Program-made: the position numbers and the translations under genes
Assembly: GCF_029633865.1 (NCBI RefSeq)
Contig: NC_079224.1
Location: forward strand, 22,634,404-22,698,403
Direction: 5' to 3'
DNA: 64,000 nucleotides
Source of the DNA: Lampris incognitus
Taxonomy: Eukaryota; Chordata; Actinopteri; Lampriformes; Lampridae
Shown here: piece by piece, positions 44,713-56,029 of the stretch
How positions within the stretch are numbered: position 1 is the first letter of the stretch
How the letters are laid out: each line of letters opens with the position of its first letter
The notes under the pieces: generated by a model
Databases searched by the model: none
Told to the model about the DNA's origin: nothing
Seen by the model: the letters and a program-made list of their open reading frames with translations, nothing else

Positions 44713-47094
44713 CAGGGGTCGGGAACCTTTTTGACTGGGAGAGCCATAAAAGCCAAATATTTCTAAATATATTTCATTGAGAGCCATATAGTATTTTTAA
44801 CGTATAATAAATTAAATATGTCTTACTTTTAATGCGACTTCTGGTGCTGCATGGTTTTGCTGATGGCCTTGTAGTCTGGTTCATACGTGGTGAGGTTGAG
44901 CTTCATGCAGGCGTTGAGGCTTCCATCAGTTAAACGTGAGCGTAGGTTGGTCTTAATGTTCCTCATATGCGAGAAAGACTGTTCACATGCATATGTAGAG
45001 CCAAACATGGTCAATACGGCAATACTCACACGCTGCATTGTGTGGTATGTCACAGGAAGCTCGTTCCAAGTTTTAAGAATCAGCTGGTCTTCAGGTTGAA
45101 GATTTTTAATTTCTGTCCACTTGTGTTCCCTCGCCAGCTCTGCTCGCTGTCGCGCAAGACTTTCCAACTCTCCATTAAGTGACTTGAACTTACTCATCCA
45201 CATGTCTGATGCCTTCAGGTCAGCAACTTCCAGCTCAAAGTCTCCGATAGAGACCCCGGGGATGCATGTCAGGTCGATTTTGTCCACTGCACACTCATGT
45301 GGATGAGTGATGAACTTGAAAAGACCAGTGCGCGCACGAAATTCTCCAAAACGTGCTTTGAATGACTGCAGGAGATTGAACGTAAAGCCAGCTAGCTGCT
45401 GGAGATCCAGATGTTGAGTGGAGTCACTTGCTAAGCATGCATCTCTAAATTGTTGCAGTCTTTCAAAGTGCAGAAGACGACCTGTTTCAATGTCCCTGAG
45501 AAAGACTTCCAGCTTGCTTTCAAATGCAAACACTGCTTGTTGAAGGGATGAGATTGTATTTCCAATACCTTGCATTTTCACATTGAGCTGGTTCAGATGG
45601 CCAGTTATGTCCACGAGATAGTGAAACTGCAGGAGCCAGTCAGTGTTGTCTAGCTCAGGATGCTTGACGCCTTTCATTTCAAGAAAAGTCCGGATTTCAC
45701 TCAGGCAAGCTGCAAAACGGCTGAGCACCTTCCCCCTTGACAACCAACGCACGTTGCTGTGTAAAAGCAGACCGGGATAATGATTCCCAACTTCTTCTAA
45801 CAGAGCTTTAAACTGGCGATCATTTAAAGCTCGGGCAACAATAAAGTTGACCACTCGAATGACCAGCGACATCACCTCACCAAGCTCCTGGCCACACGTC
45901 TGAGCGCAAAGCGCCTCCTGGTGCAGGATGCAATGAAAACTTAGGATGGCTCTCTTTTCATGTTCACGGAGAAGCGCTACAAATCCTTTGTTCTTCCCCA
46001 ACATACAGGGTGCACCATCAGTACAGACAGAAATAAGTTTATCCATCGGTAGTTTTTTTTTTAGCAAACTCCATGAAAGACATGAATAAATCCTCTCCTC
46101 TTGTTGTCCCTTTCATTGGCAAAACAGCCAAGCTTTCCTCACGCAGTGTGTCACCTGCAGCATACCTGGCAATGATACTGCACTGAGATAGATGGCTAAC
46201 GTCTGTTGACTCATCTAACGCGAGAGAAAAGTATGTCCCGGCGTTTATGTCCTTAATTTGTGTTTCCTCGACTTGATTTGCCATCATGATGCTACGATCG
46301 TGCACAGTTCTTGCTGACAGGGGCATGTCTTTTATTCGTTTGATTATCTTGTCTTTATTTGGGAAGTCATCAAACAGTTCATTGGCCACATCAAGCATGA
46401 ATGTTTTGGCATACTTGCCATCTGTGAATGACTTTCCATTCCTTACTATTGCCAAAGCCCCCGCAAAGCTAGCGGAATTCCCGTCACCTTGCTTGGTCCA
46501 CACACGTAGTTGCTGCTGACTCGTCTGCACTCTCCGCTGTAGCTCCTCGCATGCCCTTTTCCTGCTGTCCCCCGCTGGATATTGCAAATGAAGCATGGTG
46601 CGTATCGAAGTGCCGCTTTATATTTGACCGTTTCATCGATGCAATTTTATCATTGCATATTAGACATACCGCAGATCCTGCTCTCTCCACAAATGCAAAT
46701 TCCTCTGTGCACGCAGCCTGGAATGCACGGTAATCATCGTCTTTTTTTCTTTTCGCCATCTTTTCCGTTACAAGGGTTGAAGCGGATAAACTAGTTGGCT
46801 ATCTGATAAAATTGATTTCTTCACCTTTACAATGACCCGGACATGCTCGCGAGCCATTGGTTCCCGACCCGACCCACGGGTGACCCGTGACCCGTGAAAT
46901 TTATCTTCAAAACTAATTTCTGTTTACTTTAAAATGACACAGTATTATTAAGAAATATCACAAGTATTTTAAAATCAGTTCCAAACTGATTTTTTTGAAA
47001 AAAAAAAAATGTTCAACTCAAAATTGTCTGGGAGCCATATGCCGTCACCGGAAGAGCCATATATGGCTCGCGAGCCATAGGTTCCCGACCGCTG
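44713..47094 (-). mobile_element. hAT transposon (ZBED5/GTF2IRD2-like), copy 1
   Basis: 2,382 bp with termini CAGGGGTCGGGAACC / GGTTCCCGACCGCTG and a perfect 8-bp duplication CTTTAACC (44,705-44,712; 47,095-47,102). The empty site is present at about 13,505-13,512 in gene A. AGAGCCATA repeats lie subterminally. Confidence 0.95.
44829..46759 (-). pseudogene. hAT transposase, two frameshifts
   Basis: Three frames in order: 46,759-46,484 (BED finger: VCLICNDKIASMKRSNIKRH, FDTHH), 46,596-46,039 (SFTDGKYAKTFMLDVANELF, FSLALDESTDVSHLSQCSII) and 46,067-44,829 (SVCTDGAPCMLGKNKGFVAL, LSFHCILHQEALCAQ, VRWLSRGKVLSRFAACLSEI, STYACEQSFSHMRNIKTNLR). Together these are the BED finger, RNase H-like catalytic core and dimerisation domain of a Buster/Charlie-type hAT, the lineage that gave vertebrate ZBED5 and GTF2IRD2. 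The breaks are near 46,580 and in an A10 run at about 46,053-46,062. Confidence 0.9.
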
Positions 47095-47451
47095 CTTTAA
47101 CCTATTGCAAGAGGAAGAGAACATACTTCACTCAGCACATTTGCCATGTGAATGAAATGCAACACCAACATAAGTGTAATCTCATCGAGGAAACAGTTAA
47201 ATAAAGATATGATTTATGTGGCGTGAATAAAATCATGTTGTACATTTGATGGATAGGGTTAAATAAAGGCTTCAACATGACCCGGAACATCTATTGTCTT
47301 TTCTGCGACTTCAGACAAAGCCAAGGAAAAGAGGAGAGCGTTTTCTAAATGACTAGATGTGTCATTCAATTTGAATGTTTCACCGGTAATCCACGTGAAA
47401 GTCAGTCTTGAGTTGATGGTGCATTGTAAGCCACACCAGCGAAGTGTGGGG
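47095..47451 (+). other. gene C 3' UTR remnant, right part
   Basis: Matches gene A at about 13,505-13,855, including AATAAA near 47,202 and 47,228; no tail exons. Confidence 0.7.
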
Positions 47452-47885
47452 AGCGGGGCGTCCGCGTAGCGTAGCGGTCTGTTCCGTTGCCTTCCAACAC
47501 GGGGATCGCCAGTTCGAATCCCCGTGTTACCTCCGGACTGGTCGGGCATCGCTACAGATACAATTGGCCGTGTCTTCGGGTGGGACGCCTTCTGTGGGTA
47601 TGTGTCCTGGTCGCTGCAACTGCGCCACCTCTGGTCGGTCAGAGTACCAGAGTACCAGATCGGGGGAGAATTGGGGTAAACAGCGTGATCGTCCCATGCG
47701 CTACGACCCCCAGGTGAAACTCCTCATTGTCAGGTGACAAAAAGTAGCTGGCAACTTCACATGTATCGGAGGACGCATGTGGTAGTCTGCAGCTCTCCCC
47801 GGATCGGCAGAGGAGGTGGAGCAGCGACCAGGACGGCTCGGAAGAGTGGGGTAATCGGCCAAGTACAACTGGAAAAAGAAGAAGA
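47452..47885 (+). mobile_element. tRNA-derived SINE without MITE
   Basis: Diverged orthologue of 13,853-14,700, uninterrupted at GTAATCGGCCAAGTACAAC, proving that the MITE in the other copies is an insertion. 47,886-48,146 shows nothing recognisable. Confidence 0.8.
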
Positions 47886-48146
47886 CGAAAGAGGGGAGTG
47901 GGCAGTTTTGACTTGATGATGCGTTTTAAGACACACCAGCAAAGTGTAAGGAGAGAACATAATTCCTGCCACAATATTATACAGACAGAGGGATGGAAAT
48001 ACTGATTAACTGCTTCTCATGCAAGAAAATCTAATTAACAAAGTGCGACGTCATGTAAACGGGAGTAGCAACAAAGACAAAGTAGACAAGTTACAACTCA
48101 GTACCAATGTAGCTTGGTTAAAAACGTCATAACCAAAAACTGTTAT

Positions 48147-48744
48147 ATAATTACACAAAGTATCACCACATGATTATTATTATTATTTTTATTGCCAACA
48201 TTTTTATTTCATTTTGTTATATCATCAGGAAACGCTTATAGTAGCCCCTCCTTGTTTGACACCATTTCCTGTTAGTAGCCCCTCCCTGTTGTGACGCCAT
48301 TTCCTGTTAGTAGCTATAAAACGTATGCCCCCCCCCCCCGACTTCTGCCTCTTTCCCGCTTTGCACGTGTAGGAAGAGGTGTGTGTTCATTTTGTCTGCC
48401 CCTGTAATTTATTTTATCCATTCCTAATGTGTCTTATGTCTAATGTGGGTCCCGATTCTTGCGTAGGCTACAGCAGGAGCTGATCTGACGTTTTCTGAAA
48501 CCTGTCCTGTTTTGTTTATATGCGACAGGTATGTTTTATTTCTTTTTGTAAAAAAAAATTGTGTTGCTAGCTACGCGCTCTTTTCCGTTTAGGACATGTA
48601 GAAAGAGGCTACAGCAGGAGCTGATCTGACGTTTTCTGAAACCTGTCCTGTTTTGTTTATATGCGACAGAATACAGATCCCATGCATGAGAGAAGTTGTC
48701 CTGTCTTTCCTACACAACGCAATGAAAAAGTACACCGGTCACAC
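48147..48744 (+). repeat. 5' LTR with internal 63-bp duplication
   Basis: Contains GGCTACAGCAGGAGCTGATC... twice (48,466-48,528 and 48,607-48,669), separated by 78 bp beginning GTATGT and containing TTTTCCGTTTAG. A TATA-like TATAAAACG precedes a C13 run near 48,330. The same architecture is in the 3' LTR. Confidence 0.75.
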
Positions 48745-49178
48745 TTGGTGCCGTATGACCCGTCCGATCCGTCGTCGCCGATGAGAAAGCGTCGCCACCT
48801 GCTGCAACCGCCGTCTTCTCTCAGTCCGCCTCGCTCCATTCATGGTATCAGGGTTAGCCTGCTATGCTAATAGTGCTACAGATGTTAGCCAGCTAGCTAA
48901 GCTCCGTGTTGAATGGCGACGACTGTGCGCGGGGAGGGAAGAACGTGTTGGGAGGAATTTTTTCTGTCGAGTTTTTTTTTCTTTTCCGCAAATTGTGCTG
49001 GCTAGAGCTGTGTATGTTTATTTATGGGTGAAAGAGAATTCGTTTTGTTTTTAGGTAAACTGTTTCCTGTTATCTTGTTAGGGTATTTGAAGCCATAGGC
49101 TAGATGTTTTGATGCTGTGAATTTGTTTGCTTTTGTTTCATTTTGTTTGTTTATGTACTGTTATAGCCTAATTGAGAC

Positions 49179-50446
49179 ATGTCTAGCAGAGATATTTTCA
49201 ATACGCCTGTTAGTTCTTTCTCTGATGGGCATGATCTTCCTAATGGTGTGGGAAGGGGACAGTTCATTCATGGTATGGGAAGGGGACAGTCCACTAGTGT
49301 GGGTAGAGGGCAGTTAGTATTGCCGGTTGGGTATGGGAGAGCTAGGTTTAGGTCCGTGTGTCCTGTTGTGGGCGGCCTTGATAAGGGGAATGATGAGTCA
49401 CTGTTTAGTGTGTCGGGTCCCTCTGCCAGTTCAACACCTATCGTACACGCCTCCCACCTGTCTCAGCAGACTTCCCCCCAAGTTGTTGTTACTACTGAAA
49501 CACTGGGCAGTGATATTACTGATTTAGCTGAGCAGATTAGTGACAATATCGCTGCTAGCTTCCATGCCATGCACAGTCAGAGTCCAAGCCCCCTCCCCTT
49601 TTTAAAGGTGACAAGTCTGAGACATTTTCCATTCATGAGTGGGAAGATATGATGAGGAGCTACATGAGCAGGATGGCCTGCGGCTCAGATGCTGAGGGGT
49701 CTGACCTGATAATGAGCAGGCTGAGTGGTAAAGCTAGAGATGTGGTGAAAGTGTCACTCCGTAGTCATCCGGGAGTCATTCCAGCTGAGCTTCCTACCAC
49801 AATATTTGACATCCTCAAACGCAATTTCAGTGAGCTCACATACTCCAGCATGCCTATGAAGGACTTTTATGGGACTGTGCCGCGCGTGTCAGAGAGTGCA
49901 ATGGATTATTGGATCCGACTGAACAAAGCCATCGATATTGCCGATGAGAGCCTCCGCAGGCGAGACAACAGTGTTGAGGATCCGAGTGCTGGGGTAGTCA
50001 TGATGTTTATCACTCATTGCCCTGACCCCAGACTGGCAGTGTATTTCCAGTTCAAGCCCGTGGAGCAGTGGACAGCAGCTGAAGTCCAGGAGAGGTTGGA
50101 TGGTCATGTGAGGAGTCTGAAGAGCACAGCTGCCCATCCCCAACACGCAAACGTCTCAGTCTGCACACATGAATGGATGGTGCCAGCCCCTCACTGTGGC
50201 ACACAGCACCAGCCTGTCGTGGTAACCTCCACCGGTTTCGTCTGCACCTGCCACTGCATATACTCTTGTTCCCATTCAGTCTCAACAACCCCCTGTGTTG
50301 GCCGCTCAGTCTCCCCAGATCCAACCTCGCCGGTCAGGAGGCTATTCCAACCTGCCAGAACGCACTCACGCTCAGTCCAGTTCCCCCTACAAAGGTCGCC
50401 AACCGACTCTCCACCAGATGACGGGTTTCAAAGCCAAGATGAGTAA
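49179..50446 (+). pseudogene. Gag-like protein
   Basis: Frames 49,179-49,652 (glycine-rich start, then SDITDLAEQISDNIAASFHA) and 49,649-50,446 (LSGKARDVVKVSLRSHPGVI, IFDILKRNFSELTYSSMPMK, DYWIRLNKAIDIADESLRRR, FITHCPDPRLAVYFQFKPVE). The shape is that of a fish LTR-element Gag capsid. A frameshift near 49,600-49,650 joins the two. No zinc knuckle. The exact family is not known to me. Confidence 0.65.
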
Positions 50447-50545
50447 GTCCACGTCTGATAAATTAACAAACTCACTGGCGAAATGGATTGCTGTGGACTG
50501 TAGACCACTTTCAGTGGTAGAAGATCAGGGGTTACAAAAAGTACT
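50440..50545 (+). pseudogene. hAT transposase scrap
   Basis: Encodes DKLTNSLAKWIAVDCRPLSV then VEDQGLQKVL, the block N-terminal to the catalytic core in ZBED1/4-like hAT transposases. It sits where pol would be. ATTAATCGATTAAT-type repeats at 50,695-50,760 may be the end of the same element. Confidence 0.6.
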
Positions 50546-50774
50546 GTGTTTACAAAACAAACTTGTTTTGAACAAAATAAACAGGATTTTGTTGTTTAAA
50601 CTTGTGCATGTGTCTATTCATTGATTTAGTCATCTACCAAGACCTGTTTGAATTGAAAAATGTTGCTTCTGGTGTCAAATATCAATATGCGATGAAAATG
50701 CGATTAATTACGATTAATTAATTACAAAGCCCATAATTAATTCGATTAATTTTTTTAATCAAGTCCCACCACTA

Positions 50775-51363
50775 ATAATTACACAAAGTATCACCACATG
50801 ATTATTATTATTATTTTCATTGCCAACATTGTTATTTTATTCTATCATTAGGAAACGCTTATAGTAGCCCCTCCTTGTTGTGACACAATTTCCTGTTAGT
50901 AGCCCCTCCCTGTTGTGACGCCATTTCCTGTTAGTAGCTATAAAACGTATGTCCCACCTGACTTCTGCCTCTTTCCCGCTTTGGACATGTAGGAAGAGGT
51001 ATGTGTTCATTTTGTCTGCTCCTGTAATTTATTTTATCCATTCCTAATGTGTCTTATGTCTAATGTGGGTCCCGATTCTTTCGTAGGCTACAGCAGGAGC
51101 TGATCTGACGTTTCCTGAAACCTGTCCTGTTTTGTTTATATGCGACAGGTATGTTTTATTTCTTTTTGTAAAAAAAATTGTGTTGCTAGCTACGCGCTCT
51201 TTTCCGCTTAGGACATGAGGAAAAAGGCTACAGCAGGAGCTGATCTGACGTTTTCTGAAACCTGTCCTGTTTTGTTTATATGCGACAGAATACAGATCCC
51301 ATGCATGAGCGAAGTTGGCCTGTCTTTCCTACACAACGCAATGAAAAAGTACACCGGTCACAC
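50775..51363 (+). repeat. 3' LTR with internal 63-bp duplication
   Basis: Partner of 48,147-48,744; the duplicated block lies at about 51,087-51,149 and 51,227-51,289. Confidence 0.75.
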
Positions 51364-52106
51364 CAAGTCGAGCCTTAGCTTGACAGTCAGCATGGTGATC
51401 TAGAAAGAAGATAACAGGTCCTGAATTATGTTTAGCAGCATCTACCAAAAAAAATATACAAGAAAATAAAGAAAGAAATCTTAATTAAACCTTAATAGAA
51501 GACAACTTTCCAAATAATGACTTTATATCATTGAAACTACTAGATAGGTAACTAAAATGTGTTTGGCCATTCAGGTCATCTTCTTTCAAATTAAAAACAA
51601 AAGTGTATATTCTATATATGTTGTGTATAGAAATGCAAAAATTCATGGAAGTATAAAATTTGGGTACCAGAGAAATCAAAATTTGTTATTTATCCCCTTT
51701 GAGCATTTTTTTCTTTTACATTGTGCTCTGAAATTTATATATTTTTTTCTAGTTTTTCGTTGATTTATTCTCAGTCTGGTGCAGCATAATGTAGGTGGGA
51801 GCTTTCCAACTAAATTTCAACATCAGCATCAAAAAGGTTTGAAACTGTCACAAAAATAAGAGTACCTACAAATCTACACCATAGACAACAACACAGAGCT
51901 ACTTTGTCATATGTCGGCATGTTTAAAAGGCTCCCACTATCATCCACTTTTGTTTAATTGTGCTCTAATGTAAATAATAAAAAAAATTCATGAAAAAAAG
52001 TTATTGCGTTTCGGACAACGCAGTTATAAATGTTTGCATCGAGTCAACCATAATTACAACTAAAGCAGAGAATGAGTATACAGTAGTTAAATAATGCATA
52101 TGATAT
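51364..52106. other. no feature seen
   Basis: AT-rich sequence; no recognisable gene, repeat family or long open frame with support. Confidence 0.5.
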
Positions 52107-52757
52107 TGTAGTAAATTAGGGGGGCAGCCTGGGAACCGTCGCCAAAACCAGGGCGCGAGCCCGTATTTCCCGCACCGCGGGCGACAACGTTAACCAGTCT
52201 CTAAAGGATCCGACCCCTTACCCAAGGCCCAACGTGTCTACTTATTCGTGCATGCTACACTACCCCCCTCTTTCGGGAATGTCCCCGCGTTTCAGCATCA
52301 GCTCCGTCACGCCTCTTGGCGCACGCGCTTCCTATGACCTCACGGTCTCACCATCCCACTTTTGACACCAATGTTGCGAATTCGGGGGGGGGGGGCAGCC
52401 CGGCTGGACCATCACAGCCAGGGTGCGAACTCGTGTATTCCGCACCGCGGGCGACAACGTTAACCAGTCGACTAAAGGGTCCGACGCGTTAACCAAGGGC
52501 TAAGCGAGTCTATTCATTCATGTACGTTACACTACCCTCTTCCTTCGGGACAGGGCGTCCCCGGCCAGACCGTCACAGCCGAGGATTCCACTTCTGACAC
52601 CAATGTAGCGAATTAGGGGGGCGGCCCGGGAACTGTCGCCACAGCCGGGACGCGAACCTTTATCTCCCGCACCGCGGGCGACAACGTTAAGCAGTCGATT
52701 AAAGGGTCCAACCCCTTAGCCATGGGCCAACGTGTCTACTTATTCGTGCACGCTACA
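52107..52757 (-). mobile_element. tandem TRIM array: three LTRs, two miniature interiors
   Basis: On the minus strand: LTR (52,757-52,604), primer-like TTGGTGTCAGAAGTGG, about 72 bp, purine tract, LTR (52,531-52,372), TTGGTGTCAAAAGTGGG, about 112 bp, purine tract AAAGAGGGGGGTAG, LTR (52,259-52,107). LTRs are 153-160 bp with TGTA..TACA-type ends (CAACA at the middle one). The whole array is flanked by a 4-bp ATAT duplication. Each LTR carries a tRNA-like block: A box (TAATCGACTGC, TAGTCGACTGG), a CCCGC/GCGGG stem, and a T-arm such as GGTTCGCGTCCC. No coding capacity, so it must be mobilised by another element. Confidence 0.75.
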
Positions 52758-52879
52758 ATATCAATTATTTACATTGACATTTGAACATTTAAAAAACGCA
52801 TTCAGGTTAAAGATCCATGACATTTCAGAAGAAAACATAGTTTGGCACAGAAAATGAAATATTGTGGTGATACACAAAT

Positions 52880-53215
52880 GGGGGGTCCTCCCTATAGTCC
52901 CCGGGTCCTATAGTCCCCGGGTCCTATGTTCCCCGCTTTGTATTTTCGAAAGGGTCCTATGTTCCCCCCCGATCGGGGAACATAGGACCCTTTCGAAAAA
53001 AAAGGGTCCCATATTCCCCGTTTTCCCCTAAAAAGGTCCTATAATCCCCGTTGCAATAGACACCGGGGAACATAGAACCCTCTTTTGGAAAAATGGTCCT
53101 ATATTCCCCGCTGTTTCCAGGGGAACATAGGACCTTTTTCCAAATAAAGGGTCCTATATTCCCCGCTATTACCAATCGAGGAACAAACCGGGGAACTTAG
53201 AACCCTTTTTGCAAA
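52880..53215. repeat. left TIR: hairpin motif array
   Basis: About 12 monomers of the GTCCTATRTTCCCC type in alternating orientation. One perfect inverted pair (TTTTCGAAAGGGTCCTATG... with loop near CCCGATC) spans about 52,943-53,000 with 25-bp arms. Confidence 0.8.
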
Positions 53216-53810
53216 TTATTTCCTTAACGGGTCCAAAATAATAAAAACTGGGGTCATGGCTGAGTTGTAGGCTACGACAATCTATTCCTCCGCTGATTAA
53301 ATTAGGCCGTATTACCATTGTTGGCTGTTGTATATCGCAGGCCACCTTGGGTGCGTATCCAAATTCGGCCTAGAGGAGGCTGTAATTTGCTTTATTGTTA
53401 TTTCTTACCAATATTTACTGCAGTAGGCCTAGTTAGTTGGCTCTCCGGCTCAGCATGGACAGTCGGCAATCAACGCAAGTTTGTCTTGCAGTAGGCCCGC
53501 CTACCAGTATAACCTAGCCATTTCCACCTTCGCTCAAAGTTCAATTTGCACAGCACTGGACACTTCAGCCACTTTCTTGTTACTTTGCAGATCGTTTTCC
53601 ATATTAAATCACTTGGCAGACTTTCTTTCAAAAAGACTTTAATGATGAACTTTTTAGGCAGAGAACTTAGACCAGGACTTGGGAATTTAGGACCAGCACA
53701 AAGTATCCATCAACAGGGGCCGCCTACCTTACACAATAGGCTAATTGCCTAATAATAATAATAATATGTGCTTCTCAAAAAACTAAAGGCTTGTGGAGGT
53801 GCGAAACCAA
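53216..53810. other. interior of element, no gene seen
   Basis: No recognisable coding sequence; ends in a short TAA/ATA repeat at 53,753-53,765. Confidence 0.4.
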
Positions 53811-53814
53811 AAAC

Positions 53815-54055
53815 ATGAATCAAAGACGAACATCAAAGGATGTAAGGTAACACTCACCAAATGGTAAAAAAATAACAGAGGCAGTCCTCTATTTCACCAT
53901 TTTATTGTTTGGCATCAGTCATTAAGGTTTCTGAAGAAGACCACCCGGCCAGGTTAATGACTGATGCCAAACAATGAAATGGTAAAATAGAGAATTGTGT
54001 CTTTTTTTTTTCATTTGATGAGTGCTACCTTACATCCTTTGATGTTCTTCTTTAA
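53815..54055. mobile_element. palindromic MITE
   Basis: GAACATCAAAGGATGTAAGG at the left pairs with CCTTACATCCTTTGATGTTC at the right; inner parts (TTGTTTGGCATCAGTCATTA / TAATGACTGATGCCAAACAA) also pair. It is bounded by TAA repeats, so the target site is unclear. Confidence 0.7.
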
Positions 54056-54459
54056 TAATAATAATAATAATAACAGCCTAATAATAATAATAATGATAAT
54101 AATAATAATAATAGCCTAATTATAAAAGAGGCCTGATAACAAATAACAATTACAGGCATAATACTATCAATAGTAACACTGATAATAGGCTATTAATAAC
54201 AAAATGCTTCTAGTAAAAGCTTGGCTGAAAAAGGGTTGGTCTATGGCAGAAGCCCCCCAGAAAAGGCATGGTCTAAAACAAAAATCTCCAAGGCCTAACT
54301 AGCCTAACGTTAAGGCTTTTTTCTTCTTCAAAAAAGCAAAATGAGTAGTCCTAGTCCATTAGGCTACTCAACAAAGAGGGGCTAAAACCCTGGATTTGAC
54401 ATTGCCGACGCTGCAGGACCCTTTGCGCATTATAGAGCCTTCTGATTGGGACTGTTGGC

Positions 54460-54727
54460 TCCCTCGCAACTTCTGCAATCACCCCGTCGGAATTCTGCAC
54501 GGTTCACCATTTCTCCGTCAGGGGGATGCACGTGTTCCCCAAAATCGTGCACAATAGTTAGCATCCACGTCCTCCACTTCAAATATATTTGTGATCAGTG
54601 GCACTCTACAGTTCCACCTCCAGCACCTCCATCTAATGGTGTCTTGATTGGTGCGGTGCTTCTGATATCTGAAGTTCTCATGTACCAACACTTTGCCGCC
54701 TCGATCACCATCCATAAGTATCGCCAT
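54460..54727 (-). pseudogene. FLYWCH zinc-finger remnant
   Basis: The minus-strand frame reads DGDRGGKVLVHENFRYQKHR then IRWRCWRWNCRVPLITN. After a frame change near 54,560 it reads HDFGEHVHPPDGEM. This supplies the FLYWCH pattern: RGGK..L, Y.KH, WRC.4.C and a final HxH. One finger only, with a frameshift. It is the sole coding clue to the surrounding element. Confidence 0.65.
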
Positions 54728-55215
54728 TGTTTGTCTTCTTGTAGGCTAGTAAGCACATGCCAGTGAGTCCACGAGTTATCACCGATAACAACCGATTGTT
54801 GCAAATTGTTGCAAGTTGGCGGGCGGTTTAGACATTGGTGAATTTTGATCATGTGGTTTAGAACGCCAGGAAACTTGCGTGCAGATGACCACACATCCAC
54901 GACAAGTTTTAAATATTTCCAAACTCGAAATCATGTGTGCCTTTGGCTATTTATAAATTATTTTTCGAGCAATATGTGTTTTGTGATTCAGCTTTAGCGT
55001 TGTTGATTAGCCTTTCATTCATATTTTGTCAAAAAGGCGTATTCATTAGCCTAGGCCTATGTCCCGTTATTTCTGTAGCATACAGCATCTTAGAATCTTA
55101 AGAGACCAGGCAGATATTGTTATGATTTTATTGTTATTACCATGCTATATTAGCCTACTTTATAATTATAAATATTTCAATTATCCAATTTTTAGCATTT
55201 CTAATATAAGGCTAT

Positions 55216-55330
55216 ATTGTTATTAGTATTATTATTATCATCATCATCATCATCATCATCATTATTATTAGGCAATTATTATTATTATTGTCATTATTAT
55301 GATGTTATTATTATTATTATCATTACAATT
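55216..55330. repeat. ATT/ATC microsatellite
   Basis: Mixed TTATTATTA and TCATCATCA runs. Similar ATA/TAA runs lie at 54,050-54,115. Confidence 0.85.
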
Positions 55331-55479
55331 ATGATGCTTAAAAGGCCTTACTGAGCAGATGGTTTCTATCTAATATCTGTCAGATGCTTTTCCCAATAAG
55401 CTGGTGTGGTTATGATGGGAACGACGGCTTTCTAGCGAACATAGAAGAAGTGGGTCGGAATTGGCCTATTGTCGATATC

Positions 55480-55690
55480 AGCTAGCTTTCGCAGGAGTCT
55501 ATCCCTGGTACAATGCACTAGATCTCTGGGAGATGGACTGCTGAGGACGGAACACAACATCTATACTCAGCTCCCAGCACTTCTCGCACAATGCGCTACT
55601 CATACGCTGAGTTGGCGGCACCCGGGATCGAACTCACGACCTTGCGATCCATAGGCGAGAGCTCTACCGACTGAGCTACGCCCGGATACA
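55480..55690 (-). mobile_element. tRNA-derived SINE with strong Pol III boxes
   Basis: The minus strand reads GGGCGTAGCTCAGTCGGTAG (A box) and GTGAGTTCGATCCCGGGTGC (B box), both near consensus, at about 55,685-55,605. The anticodon arm cannot fold normally, so this is not a functional tRNA gene. The body extends to about 55,480. Confidence 0.7.
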
Positions 55691-56029
55691 ATTGCCCAAG
55701 GAGCATAGGCTTACTATATTACATTCAGACACAGACGAGCCAGCTCACCTACTCGGCGAGGCGCATTTTCCTCGATAAGTGACACATTTCACGCATAAAT
55801 ATCAGAGAACTACTGGGGTGGGTTATGCGCCCAAATATAGGCTATAGCCTAATAAGTTGAAATTGGTTTAGTGTCGAAAGTTTCCACATACTTTAGCCAA
55901 CCTGGACTTTGTGAATTCGTTTTTGTGATATAAAAATAGAAATCGTATGATTCATTGTCTTCTTAATAATCTGCCCTAAATAATGCATTATTGAAAATGC
56001 ACTTTTTGCGCCAAACAGCGTCAAACCTG

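Larger units (their letters stand above)
48147..51363 (+). mobile_element. LTR element encoding only Gag
   Basis: Direct repeats 48,147-48,744 (598 bp) and 50,775-51,363 (589 bp), about 95% alike by eye, bound a 2-kb interior with a Gag-like frame but no protease, RT or integrase. TTGGTGCCGTATGACCC right after the first repeat may be a primer-binding site. Termini are not clear TG/CA and no target duplication was found. Confidence 0.7.

Noticed and set aside
52107-52757. CRISPR-like or satellite array of three repeats
   Set aside because: Spacing and internal primer-site and purine-tract features fit LTRs with miniature interiors; nothing prokaryotic is present.
55600-55690. Candidate tRNA gene on the minus strand
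   Set aside because: A and B boxes are good but the anticodon arm does not form and a SINE body follows; called a SINE.
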